Source: Lepidurus packardi (taxonomy: Eukaryota > Arthropoda > Branchiopoda > Notostraca > Triopsidae). From it: a stretch of 64,000 nucleotides of DNA. The translations under genes and the position numbers were made by a program. The notes beneath the pieces are model-generated. The model saw only the letters and a program-made list of their open reading frames with translations, had not been told where the DNA came from and did no database searches. The first letter of the stretch is position 1. Every line of letters starts with the position of its first letter. Positions 40,111 through 51,157 of the stretch are shown one piece after another. Location: NCBI GenBank assembly GCA_023053545.1, contig JAKZAN010000002.1, forward strand, positions 2,154,375 through 2,218,374, in the 5' to 3' direction.

Positions 40111-41557
40111 CGTGGCGATTCTACGCCAAAAAACTATATAGAAAATGCCAATTTTTGTAGGTGTTAATATTTAACATTTAACGGGACCAGACCAGGGTTT
40201 ATAATCTATATTTACCAAATACCTAACATTAACTGAGTTAAGCAGAGTGGGACTTAAGGATGTAATACAAAGATTACAGTTAGAAAAGGTTCGAAATAGG
40301 GGTAGGGAAGAAAAGCGTCAAACAAGCTTGAGCTACAGGTAAAGGGGAGAGGGAGCGTTCTCGCTTACCACTGGCTGCACTCCTCGAGTCACGTACGCGA
40401 CGCGGCTTCCAAGGATGGAGGGGGAGAACCCAGACGAAGGGAAAAGCAAAAGGGTCTTCTTGAGAGAAACGAACGTTTTTAGGCAATAACGTTTGGGGCA
40501 AACTCGTTGGCGTTTGAAAGTTTAGGATTGAGAAGGAAATGTATTTCACAATAGTTTTATATTTTTCCGTCTTTGAGCTACAGAATTGACAATCCTAATG
40601 GCGTCCGAATGCGCACGTATTTGAGTTAGCTGGCCCGCGATTGAAAACACGTTTTTGTCGATTAATGGGATACAAGTTTTTCGAAAATGCCGTGAACAGA
40701 GTACGAATTTTTAGACACTTTTACATTTTGGTAATTACTATCAAGTTTTAAGTTGCGGAATATTCGTTTAACCGCATGTAAAAAAAGCCCGGAGGCCAAT
40801 TTCAAGTTCACTTTACCTGCGAATTTCTTCGTACTAATTCGTATTTGCATGAAACACTAGGCTTAATTTCTAACAGTTTCACTAGACTTAACTTCGTGTT
40901 TGCATGAAACACTAGACTTAATTTCGTAAAAATGTTCTTTTGTAATCATCATTTTAGTTAACTACGTTAGCTTCACGTCAGTACATGTTCGTAGCACTTC
41001 CAGATGGAAGCAACAAGTACACCAGGTATAGCACGACAAACGCATGGTAAATCGCACGAACCACCCACTATTTACACAAACCGTACGGCTTCCCATAGAC
41101 AGCGGAATGCTTTAGCGAATTACGAGCGTGTATTTGTGGCAACTGGAGCTAGTCCGGATGACGTAGATAGGGACGGTTAAACCGTGTTATTAAACTGATC
41201 TAGGTGTGAAAAACAAGACCGACTCATTGAAAGAAACGGGGTTAAGCAACAAACGGCATAGGGTACCAAAGCAGCGAAATGCGCGCGGAGGCGTCGCCGG
41301 TGTGTTTTCTACCCGCCCCTGGTTCATCCAAACAACGAGGATCAGTGTCAACAAAGACAAAAGTCACTGAAATTGTAAGAGGGTTTGCGAATAAAGGGAA
41401 ATGTGAGTAAAAAAAACCTTTCTAACAGAAACACAATTACCAACTCGTCGCTTCACGCTTGAGGCGCAGTTCATTCCAAAACAATCAGCGTCAAGAGACG
41501 CTTTCTAATATCAACAATCTACTATCTAGCAAGAACGATGTCAGCCCAACCGCAAGA
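40111..41557. other. intergenic, with a short tandem duplication
   Basis: No gene recognised. A 33-bp segment containing ttgcatgaaacactag at 40838-40870 is repeated at 40893-40925 with two substitutions (55-bp period). The rest shows no clear feature; the 5' UTR and promoter of the phosphatase gene presumably lie near the right end. Confidence 0.55.
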
Positions 41558-43238
41558 ATGAAGAAATTTATGTGTATTTTTGCGTTAACGATATGGGTAC
41601 TGTTGCTCGTTTTAGGTAAGCATTTCATTCCTTTTCGCTTGGCCCATACACATATTACAAAATCCATCTGCCCACTACATCAGTTATCCTGTACCTATAT
41701 ACCTAGCTATAGCTATAGCTCCATATCCGAAATGTTATAAATGATTGTCATTGCAGGGTATTGCTGGTACTTAAAGCTCGAGATACCTCGAATCAACAAC
41801 ATTGGAGAGGTCAATTCCAAACCTTTAACTCTTGTGATAAACGCCGAAAGTCCACATAAAAACTATTCTGTTACTTTCAATTCATTGGTGGCTGTTAAGC
41901 AGCCATTCCAGGATCTCTGCAATTTTCCTGATACTATACAAGCAGAAGAAGAAGGTATATTATGTAAACGCTTGATTATGTCAACGAACCAAATTTATTT
42001 AGGTAAACCCATTAAGAACGCAAAGCTCAGAGGCCTGATTATTGTTATACGGCATGGAGATAGAGGACCTCTATCGTCCATCCGAAATTTGGAGGCAATT
42101 AAGTGTACTTACAGCTCTACTTTAATAAGTGAGTATTCTCGTTTCATGCGGCATTTTTCCAGCTCTAAAGAGTACTCTGAGGTTGCTGGTTCCTTAGCAA
42201 ATTTCGCAGTTTTACCCAACAGGTAAGTCAAAACGGGATTCCGGATGTATTGCCTGTATTTTCTAACTTTGATCTGTGTATTTTAATTATAGGAAAAAAT
42301 GCGACATTGGTCAACTTACTTACCAGGGATTGGCTCAGTTATTACAATTGGGACAAACTTTACATCTTGCGTACAAAGAATTCCTAGAAAGCATTCCAGC
42401 GACATCAACCACGTTGGTATCGACACCCTATGCACGCACATTGCAATCTTTATGGGCGTTAGTGTATTCTTTTTGGGACGCTAATTCGGCTTATATTAAG
42501 CAATTAAAGGTGCAAAGTGGTTCAAACGTCGAATTTTGCGGACATTTCTGTAATTGCTTGCGAGCTGAGTATCTCGAGAAGCAATTCAAGCAAGAGTGGT
42601 ATAGTTATACCCATCGGAATAAGTCAGTATTAAGAAAGCTTGCTGAAATTGGACAGGTTGCTCTGCCAGGCCGACCAGCTTCTGATCAGTGCAATGCCCA
42701 TGTTCTCAAAGACGTCATGCTCACTTATGTTTGCCATTCCTCCCCATTTCCGTGTGATCAGCACTCTTGTGTTACGCAAGCACATCTTCAGGCACTAGCC
42801 AGTTACTTTGAAGCCGAGAGATCGTTTTATTTAAGAAATACTGCTTTGCAATCTGCTTCATATTTAATAGGCTATGGATTCTTACGGACCATAGTATCAC
42901 AAGTTACCGATATGGTAACCAACAAAGGTGCCAGGGTGATCGTTTATTCTGCGCACGATAAAACCTTGTTTACGCTTTTGCATGCTTTAGGTCTTTCGGA
43001 TGGTTCTTTGCCCAAGTACGCGTCTAGATTTGTCTTGGAATTATGGGAAGGCGAGTCTCTTTCGCAGAAATACTTTGTACGTTTCATGTTCAACGGGGAG
43101 AATGTAAGTCATCGTTTCTGTCAGTCTAAATTTGACCCTGATGTGATGTGTGAACTTGAAGTATTCCAACAATATGTCGATACTCTGTTAATGGAAAAGT
43201 TTAATGCACAAAGTTTTAAAGAAGGTTGCGCAGTTTAG
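41558..43238 (+). CDS. phosphoxylose phosphatase-like (histidine acid phosphatase family, type II membrane)
   Basis: Three exons (41558-41615, 41757-42222, 42293-43238) join to 489 residues, close to the 480 of human PXYLP1. PXYLP1 is a Golgi enzyme that removes the 2-phosphate from xylose in the glycosaminoglycan linker of proteoglycans. The histidine-phosphatase signature is present as VIRHGDRGPL (RHGDR about 118-122) with the nucleophilic His, and the partner acid-base motif as SAHDK (HD about 396-397). Residues 4-20 form a hydrophobic signal anchor, split by the first intron just after it, which fits a type II Golgi protein. The ATG at 41558 is the first in the frame that precedes the anchor. 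Several paired cysteines lie in the middle. A lysosomal acid phosphatase is an alternative but would need a cleaved signal peptide and a C-terminal membrane anchor, which I do not see. Confidence 0.82.
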
Positions 43239-43317
43239 GTTGCCGGACTAATTCGTCGGAATGATGATTGTGCTTAACTTTCTAGTCTGTTGCGAATTTT
43301 CCTTTTCTATACTAGAT

Positions 43318-43633
43318 CAGGGCTGTCCAACTGGCGGTCCCAGGGCCGGATTGGCCCCGAGAAGCCTTTATCCGGCCCCCGACCACTTCGACAAAAGTGT
43401 TTGTAAATTTACACTGTTAAATGTATTAGGTCTATACTTTTGCCAAAAGTATAGCGAAGCAATAAAATAACTTTGCGTAATCGCAGAAAACTTGAAAAGT
43501 CGAAAGTTATTACATGTATTCTATCCAAAGTGTATGATGTTAACGGACAAAAGTTAACGGACTTCGTACGGCCCCCGGGTTTATGCTTGTGTGGTTTCGT
43601 AGCCCTCAGCGGGCCAGAAGTTGGACCTCGCTA
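43318..43633. mobile_element. hAT-type MITE with 8-bp target duplication
   Basis: The left end begins CAGGGCTGTCCAACTGGCGG, a pattern typical of hAT (Charlie-like) termini. The right end is its degenerate reverse complement (cgggccagaagttggacc...). The element is 316 bp and flanked by a perfect 8-bp direct repeat tactagat (43310-43317 and 43634-43641), the target length expected for hAT. It has no coding capacity and is best described as non-autonomous. It lies 79 bp downstream of the phosphatase stop codon and carries an AATAAA at 43461. Confidence 0.85.
43461..43466 (+). promoter_or_regulatory. poly(A) signal AATAAA inside the hAT MITE
   Basis: The first canonical AATAAA downstream of the phosphoxylose-phosphatase-like stop codon (223 bp after it). 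It lies within the inserted MITE; no AATAAA occurs in the 79 bp before the insertion. Use of this signal is inference. Confidence 0.4.
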
Positions 43634-44250
43634 TACTAGATGGTTGGATACTTTGTAGTTTTTCGGAGTTTTAGGATTACTTCTGATTGTATTTAAATAA
43701 AGGGAGGAGAATATGGCCTATTCCAGAAGCTATCAAAATGCCGCTATTCTTTAGGGTTGCATTATTTCGCAAGGTTCTAGGGTTACATTTTAGGGTGCAA
43801 TGCTCGGCACTAAAAGGCGACCCCCGTGCATTTGGACGCTTGCAGTCATGTTAAGATAATTTTTTTTTAGCGCTTGCGAGTATTTTTTTTTATAAAGTTC
43901 ATGTTTCAAAGTGAGTCGTGATGCAATTAAGAAATGACAATAATAAATTTTTTTATTCATAATGTCGAAATGTTGGTTACGCGTTTCTACCGTTTTGTGT
44001 TTAGCTCTTTGGATGTTAATCTATACCGTCGTTCAATTTTTAGTAGCTCCCCTACTTTTCCTTTCCGCGTTCGCGGTGATCCGGAGTTTGTTTACGAGGC
44101 AATAGATTGTTTGCCAAATTACGCCTCTGGTGGCAAGAAGTGACAAGTCCGCCATCTTGCGCAATGCCTCTTTGTTTGGTATACGGCCGTGTAGTGAGTG
44201 CCTCGTTTATTCTCGAAAATAAACATATTTAGCAACAAGTTTGTTCTGAA

Positions 44251-45997
44251 ATGCCTTATTGCTGTGTTCCTCTGTGTACGTCGCGCACGTGGGGGTCAAA
44301 TCGGTTGAATCAGAGCCCAAAAATCTCGTTCCATAAAGTTCCAAAAGATCAGCAGTTACTAAAGATATTTGTGTTGCGGATTAGACGAGACGTCGGTCCA
44401 AATTTCACGGTAAATTAACTCAAATCCACAATGTTTCATTTCTAAATGACTAAATTTTTAACAAAATTTTCAGGTCACTGAAAGAACAGTAATATGTTCC
44501 AGGCATTATGAAGTCAAGGACTTTTATGTTTACGAACCTCCATCAGGAAAAAGAGAACTAAAACCAGGGGTTTTGCCCTCAGTTTTTGACTTTAAACCAA
44601 AAGCCAAGCCTAGGAAGTCACCAAAGAAGCAAGAGTTACCCAGCGAAATATTTCTTGGGCACGAAGATCTCAGCCTTCATGTAGAGACTCCTTTGCCAGA
44701 GGACGAAATCGCTTCCTCTTCCAGCTGCGAATGTGTTGAGCCTGCTGATCAACCGGAAAAATTTCCTGAGACATGCAATATGAAACTAGAAGACCCCACA
44801 GGCGATGAATTAAAGTCCCAGTTAGAAGAAATGAGGAAAGAGAAATTCTCATTACTCCATGTTTTGGCAAAAGAAAAACAAGCTAGGAACAACGCTGAAA
44901 ATCAAATCTCCGCACTTCAAAATTCTTTGCAAGAAGTGCGAAAAGAACTTTCAACGGCTCGTATTGAAATAGAACGTTTGAAATCGTGCCAAATGTCGTA
45001 TGCATGATTGAAAGATAACCGAAACTTGCTTAAGTTATACACCGGCATGGAATCCGATAAGGAGTTTGAAGGCCTGTTGAATTACTTAGATCCCGGGAAG
45101 AACGGCGAAAATATCATCCAGTGGCGTGGGCCTGAAGCCACGAACCTGAATGCCTTACCTACGTCACGAGGGAGACCTCGAAAGATGAGTTCTGCTGACC
45201 AGCTTTTGTTGGTGCTTTGTCGGCTTCGCTTAAACTTTTTAGAGAAGGACCTGGCGCATCGATTTGGTATTAGTTTATCTACAGTCAGTAGGACATTCAC
45301 CAGCTGGATAAACTTTATGTATTATCGCCTTGGATGCTTACAGCTGTGGCCACCGAAGAAGTACATTGAAGAAACGATGCCAGAGGAGTTGCGGGAAAAT
45401 TATCCATCTACAAGGGTGATTATCGACGCAACGGAACTCAAGTGAGAAAACCCTTCTTCTTTCATGCTCAAGACTGGCCTTTACTCGTTCTACAAGGGAA
45501 CGCATACTTTTAAGGGCCTCCTCGGAATTGCACCAAATGGACATGTAACTTTTGTTTCCGCGCTGTACTCTGGGTCAATCAACGACGAAGAAATCACAAA
45601 GCGATCCGGAATCTTGAATCAGGTGTATGATGACGGAGACTCGATCATGGCGGATAAGGGTTTCAATATAGAAAAGGCTCTGCCAGAGGGTGTATTGCTT
45701 AACTTCCCACCATTCAAACAAGGGAATCGACAATTCAGCAGAGCGGAGATACAGAGAACACAAGAAATAGTGTCCCTACGAGTTCATGTCGAAAGACGCA
45801 TAGCAAGAATTAAGAACTACAGAATCTTGTCACAGGTTATTCCACAATCCTTAACATGCCTCGTGAACCAAATATGGACGATTTGCTGTATTCTGTCAAA
45901 CTTCCAGACTCCCCTCATTAAGCAGCAGACGGAAGATCCACTGGAGTCTGTAGTATATTTTTCGGACGAATACTGTAGTGATTCAGAGGAAGATTGA
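44251..45997 (+). pseudogene. THAP-domain DDE transposase with two in-frame TGA stops
   Basis: Exon 1 (44251-44409) starts at an ATG and gives CCVPLC, the first half of a C2CH THAP zinc finger. Exon 2 (44474-45997) completes it with VICSRHY. An acidic and Lys-rich linker, a coiled coil (about 44810-45000), a helix-turn-helix region and the DDE_Tnp_4 catalytic domain follow. The catalytic acids are visible: D in VIIDATEL, D in IMADKGF and E in HVERRI. The frame is continuous from 44474 to 45997 except for TGA at 45005-45007 and 45443-45445; the residues around both stops continue the family sequence, so these look like point nonsense changes. AATAAA follows at 46057. The protein would bind the transposon ends and cut them. 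The stop positions leave no intact catalytic protein. Confidence 0.88.
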
Positions 45998-46669
45998 CAG
46001 CGTTTCTGAGCAAATTATGTAAATTCATACAACTTTGTATTATTGCGGTGCATATTAATAAAGTCCATTAAGTCAACTTTAGTTTAAACATACATCTGCA
46101 TTGTTCACTCATAAATTTTTTATTGCACTTTTTAGAAAAAAACTTATTGCGAAGAATTATCACAAAACGTAGGAATTATTAACTGGACGTTGCACTAGAT
46201 GATAACTGAAGACTATTTTTTGGCAGTCGTTGACGGCTCCGGAGCGTCAATTTTGGTGAAGTAAGGGAGCGCATGCATGAAATAGACACTATTCAATTTC
46301 AATGACATATCTTTCCATTTTGTGAGATCAAAAGCTATACGTTCTATAATCAAACCTTTGTAGGTAAACACGACAAAGTCGCGCCACTGAGTGCCAGACA
46401 AAGCCATTTGGCCCATTACTTGGAAGTAATATCCATGAGAGCGATCTAAGCAAGGAGACCCTTTAACTAATTTCATGTAGAAAATGGGTGATGACAAACA
46501 CATTTTTGCAGTTTGGTTCCGTAGCGAGTAAGGGCACTTCAACTCAGCCAAGCCATGAGGAGGATTCTCCAAAGGATCAAATACTCTTCTATCGGGGCTT
46601 GCAGCTAGCCAAAAACACTTCGGATTTATCACAAGGCCGCAGAAGTCCACGGTGACACGATGACTAAGG

Positions 46670-46723
46670 CGATACATAGTACCCTGATAACGCTAACGAT
46701 ACATAGTACCCTGATAACGTACC
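46670..46723. repeat. 27-bp tandem duplication inside the YqaJ-protein gene
   Basis: A 27-bp unit (46670-46696) is followed directly by a second copy whose first 23 bases are identical (46697-46719). The unit length is a multiple of three, so the frame is kept, but the junction creates a stop codon on the minus strand. Confidence 0.85.
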
Positions 46724-47819
46724 CAGGCTGCGGCTATTACTTCAAACTTCTGACCAAACCTGACCTGCCTTATTCAGCTCAAGTCATTGTCCTCTAGGAT
46801 ATTCGACAATCTTGCCGATGTCCACACTGTGCACCGTTTCACTACCTGTCCAAAGGTACTCGCCGTTAGTCTGCAGAATCGAGTAAATTCATCAGTGTAT
46901 GTAAATGTTTGGGTACTGCACCTTTGTTTCTTTACCTGAATAAACGTTCTTGTTTCCATAAATCGCTGGATGACTGTGAGCGGCTGTTTTTTTCTACGTG
47001 TCTTGCCTTGGTAATGTCCAGTTTAAGTTTCTTTAGCAAAGCACATTCGGACGGGTTTTTTGGTGAGTATCCAGATTCTTCAGGTACGTGCTGAAAACCC
47101 GTTCCAAGCGTTTTGGGGTAAAGAAGGAATTGACACTCTTTGGCGGATGTTTGTTTGGATCTACGAAGATAATGACTTCAGTCATTGCATACTCATAATG
47201 GATTAAAACGGATAGTTACTTACGTCGTAGTCAGACTCGTTAGTATTTAGTTGGTACGTAAGTGTTGACGACCTTGGTACCTCCCCGAGACAGGTTAGCT
47301 CTCCCGAAGTGGAGGCCAGTGTTGCTGCGGTCTTAAGCATTTTTGCAAAATCGCTGTTCTCTGATTTAATAACCTCAGTTATCCCGATCATAGCATCCTT
47401 GTGTTCCAAACCAAACCGAGGCTTCTTGTACGGCTGGTACGAAGAGCAACCGGTATGGCTTCCGTCAGTAACACGGAACGTAAAATCATTCCGACTTCGG
47501 TAGCGGTCCCATTGCTGTGGTTTGCTTGTACAAGAAATCTCTGGGGGTACTTCATTGAATCCCTCTTTCTGACAATTATGCAGCAGTTTTAAGACAGCAA
47601 TTACATGGTTACAGTATCCGGGCTGTCCCACAGTGCATGAACAAGTGGCTGATTCAATTGCATCTCGCCACGAGTTGCAGACTAATGATGGCTTAAACGC
47701 AAGCTCTACTTGATGTGTTGCATCGTTTTTTCTGGAACTTCTAAAGCATTTTGCCAGAACGCATAGTTTTTTTCCACAAGGAAGAAGTAGGGTCTCAACT
47801 TCCGTAACATAGTGGTCTT

Positions 47820-48886
47820 TTAAAGGGGGAGTAAGGTACGAAAAAATAAAAAAATATGTTATAGAGGAGACCAAAATAAGTGTTCTGGCTGAAGAACCCC
47901 TATGTCAATTATGCATATTAACCGAGTAATTAATTATTTAGCGGTTTAAGCTCCGCCCCTTTCCGCCAAATTTCAAATTTTCCTATCCTTATAACATTGG
48001 CGGACAGTTGGCCGGAGGCCTAGCGACTTTACCTGTGAGCGCATTCAAAATCGATCCCAGATCTCATAGGGACCGTACCGTGACCTTTCTTTTGAATGCT
48101 TAAGCAGTTTTTTACGCGCTTTGGTTACTTCACAAACTTAATCACAAAAAACCACTTTTTCTTCGCGCCACGACGGGAATGTTCCGTTCTGTGGCTCAAC
48201 GAACGTCAACGCCGCGAGCGTGGAGCTCACAACCTGTGTCAGGATAGCCTGCCGGACTAACCGAAGAATCCGAAGAATCGCTTGAAACACTATCGTTATC
48301 ACTCATTTTAATTCAAAGCTTATGAAGACACAAACTAATAAACTAAACAAGCGAATAGTCAGCACGTATACAAGACCACGCTTTGGAATGTCGACTTTGG
48401 ATAACACGCGTTCCAAGGCTTCTTAGCCTAGCTCTCCCCAATATGTTAGTCCGGCAGGCTATCCTGACACAGGTTGTGAGCTCCACGCTCGCGGCGTTGA
48501 CGTTCGTTGAGCCACAGAACGGAACATTCCCGTCGTGGCGCGAAGAAAAAGTGGTTTTTTGTGATTAAGTTTGTGAAGTAACCAAAGCGCGTAAAAAACT
48601 GCTTAAGCATTCAAAAGAAAGGTCACGGTACGGTCCCTATGAGATCTGGGATCGATTTTGAATGCGCTCACAGGTAAAGTCGCTAGGCCTCCGGCCAACT
48701 GTCCGCCAATGTTATAAGGATAGGAAAATTTGAAATTTGGCGGAAAGGGGCGGAGCTTAAACCGCTAAATAATTAATTACTCGGTTAATATGCATAATTG
48801 ACATAGGGGTTCTTCAGCCAGAACACTTATTTTGGTCTCCTCTATAACATATTTTTTTATTTTTTCGTACCTTACTCCCCCTTTAA
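47820..48886. mobile_element. palindromic foldback element at a TTAA target
   Basis: Two 442-bp arms, 47820-48261 and 48445-48886, are exact reverse complements in my line-by-line reading, with no gap or mismatch, around a 183-bp non-palindromic spacer. The outermost bases are TTAA on both sides, then AGGGGGAGTAAGG and its complement. Treating TTAA as the target duplication, removal of the element plus one TTAA joins the flanking YqaJ-protein exon in frame without a stop. That is strong evidence for insertion into an existing gene. It has no coding capacity. TTAA preference is known for piggyBac, but the terminal bases do not match the usual piggyBac CCC start, so the family is unassigned. 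Confidence 0.93.
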
Positions 48887-49447
48887 GAAAAGCTCGCTAC
48901 GGTTAAAATGCCTATCCGATGTAGTTTGTGATTGAAAATACTCTTTGATCAACTGCTCTGAGATCCCTGGAAGCTTTTCTATACATTTACACCACACTTG
49001 ACTATTTACATGACTCATAGTTGTGCTAAAACTAAAAAAAAAAAGAAAAAAATAGGAGCTTCTACACTGAACCTTCTACACTGAACCTACACTGAAAGGA
49101 CTAGGGAGTGCTATTGCGCAAGATGGCGAATCCATAGTTTACATGCGCTTCACTAGATGCCACTGGTGAATTTGGCAAACGCTCTATAAGCAAAAGTAGG
49201 TGCTTCCGTGGCGTACCTTACAAACATGAAGCTGTTGGTACCTCCGCATCGACTTGTGGCGCTGTTTTTCACTAAATGTGTAACGAAAAATGCGTCTCGG
49301 AAATAGGCTTATCTTTAGACTTACATTGTAGGGTAAATTTAAATTACCTTGGTACTTATGTATAACTATTCCTAAATGTTACTAACTTTTGCAAGTTTGA
49401 TATTTTTCTTAACACGTTAAACTATGGCTCTTTCTGCTACAGCTACA

Positions 49448-51140
49448 TTACTTCTTTAAGTGTATAATAAATTCTAACTCGAACGAACAAATTAAGAAAT
49501 AATCAATTGGAAAAGCTTCGCGTGTCAATTTAGATAAACCAAGCAGTTTAAGTTTACCAATAATAGCACTAACAACTCCTGGCTCACTAAAGGATTGGAT
49601 TCCGGATAGGTGTCCCGAAAAACAGACCCACACTTCGCAAAGAGATGGAACAAAGGCTTCGCTCGGGACTATTAAACTTCCACAAGAAGGTCGCTTACTG
49701 TACGCCCTTTCCTCGGTATACGTATGAACTGATGCTGGGTTACACTGTACAGTACGAGACTTGCAAAAGTGACAATCATGGCGTTGCAAAATTGTACCCA
49801 AAAAATACTCAACAAGGTAAACAAAACCCGTCTCCTCTGACTCGTCCGGATGCCACTCATCTTCTTGTGTTAGCGCTTCTGTGCCCTCGCCAAATTTGGC
49901 ATCTTCCTGAAAATCTCCTAAAGACAAAAACGGAACGGAAGACCGGATCTGGAGAGCTACTATGAATTCGCAATTCTCTGAATTATTGTTAGATATCCGC
50001 TGAATCTTGGCGAGCAAATTCTTGTTGCACAGGTTAATGAATCGAAGTGGTGTAAGGTTATGGGAAAGCCCACCGCTCGCTCTAATGCTACCGAAGAAAT
50101 GTTCTAAGTTGTCCTGGTTGAAGTTTTTTAGCGGAGATTCTCAATTACATTGTCATTATATAAATGCCTAACTAAACCCTTCATAGCATTAACAGATAAC
50201 AGACAACCATTTACACATTTAATACGTTTCGTAACATCCTTACCAGCCCTAGAAATAGCTTTAATGTAACGCAGAAAGTTTGAAAGCCTCTGAAGTGTTA
50301 TCCAGTGAGCGCTACTAAAAACAGTGTGGATGAAAATTGGACGTCGCAAAGCATTGCGATCAGCAAATGACAAACTATTAAAAATATCTAATAAACTGCC
50401 GAAATTTAATAGGAATTCTACGGTTTGAAAAGCTTGAACCGGAAGTTTGTTAAACCGAACTGAAGTTCGGATTCCTGCGGCATTTCATCTTCAGAAAACG
50501 AGTTGTGTTAATCTGCTGTAGAGTTAACTTCCTAGCTAAGCAGAATTTTTGTTTACGATCTATTTAAAAAAATCTATGTAAGTGACCCCACTTTGCTACG
50601 CTAATTTTGCCCGAACCGAATACCACAGAATACTTAATGAGGTTGTTTCTGATACTTTTTAACAAAAAGTATCAGAAAAGTATCAGAGGGGTATCAATGG
50701 GGTGCTTTGAAAGAAAAAATTACTTTTTTTAGAATTGTGTTAAAAAAGGAGTTTAAGAACAGATACTTCCGTGTTCCTAGCAACTTCGCTAGCCACTTCC
50801 ATACTATCTAAAGATGCATGAAAACCGTCAGAATCGACAGTCTCGGGGTGAATGTCCGGAATACTATGAATTTCTGGGAAAGCTGGGGAAAGAGACGCTT
50901 CTATAGAACTCTGTTTTTGCGCGTAGTTGTGCCCAGCAGAAATGGATGTCGAAGCTAGCTGGGCTGTAAAATGCCCGTCGGGTGGTTCGCAAACAGGAAT
51001 AAATGGATGTCGACAGTAAGAAGATGGCTTACAACTTCGAAAATGCTCTGAGCATATGCGTAAACCGTTTTTTGGTAAAATTAGTATCTTTTTACTAATA
51101 ACCTTCAACCATAATTCTGAACAATTGTCATTCAGAATAT
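49448..51140 (-). pseudogene. P-element/THAP9-like transposase relic
   Basis: Pieces on the minus strand, 5' to 3': the second half of a THAP domain (51140-50740) with SELWLKVISKK and ICSEHF; a fragment from about 50475 to 50128 with VRFNKLPVQAFQTVEFL; and the C-terminal part down to 49448 with NQDNLEHFFGSIRASGGL, a signature of P-type transposases, then a GFVYLVEYF...CHFC segment. A one-base shift near 50126 breaks the frame between the last two pieces. Only about 265 bp separate the THAP piece from the second fragment, so most of the catalytic core is deleted. The first THAP cysteines were not found. It lies just outside the right end of the ISL2EU element and upstream of MED14. Confidence 0.75.
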
Positions 51141-51157
51141 GAAAAATTCAGAACCAA

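Larger units (their letters stand above)
46213..49018 (-). pseudogene. SWIM zinc finger + YqaJ-nuclease protein of the ISL2EU element, interrupted
   Basis: Minus-strand exons, 5' to 3': 49018-48887, [palindrome insertion], 47819-47224, 47090-46936, 46870-46213. The first part has a SWIM finger (CSC...CNH, near 47610-47640). The last exons form a YqaJ/lambda-exonuclease-type domain: ARHVEKNSRSQSS start, SPDRRV with the metal-binding D, ELKCP with the E-x-K pair, and FQVMGQMA. Its role in ISL2EU transposition is not known to me; a DNA-end-processing nuclease is inference. Breaks: the 1,067-bp TTAA insertion, a TGA at 46774-46776, and a 27-bp in-frame tandem duplication bringing a TAG at 46693-46695. 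The gene converges on the transposase. Confidence 0.82.
44109..49180. mobile_element. ISL2EU-type (PIF/Harbinger-related) DNA transposon, degenerate and with a nested insertion
   Basis: About 5.07 kb bounded by inverted terminal sequences: gtttgccaaatt (44109-44120) is inverted at 49169-49180, and cgccatcttgcgcaat (44150-44165) is inverted perfectly at 49113-49128, with weaker similarity between the blocks. Inside are two convergent genes: a THAP + DDE transposase (plus) and a SWIM + YqaJ protein (minus). This gene pair is what I recall for the ISL2EU group of eukaryotic IS5-like transposons. The exact outer ends and target duplication are not settled; similarity may continue a few bases outward (ATAGA on both sides). 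Both genes carry stop codons and the YqaJ-protein gene is split by a palindromic insertion, so this copy cannot encode its proteins as it stands. Confidence 0.8.

Noticed and set aside
43261-43658. Short plus-strand frames after the phosphatase gene
   Set aside because: They lie almost entirely inside the hAT MITE and are not host coding sequence.
45442-45472. Possible intron (gtgaga...caag) removing the second TGA of the transposase
   Set aside because: It would be 31 nt, too short for a spliceosomal intron, and the residues it encodes (ENPSSF) continue the conserved family sequence.
47820-48886. Palindrome as an assembly fold-back artefact
   Set aside because: TTAA at both ends, a unique spacer and exact frame restoration of the flanking exon on removal all point to a real insertion, although long reads are still needed.
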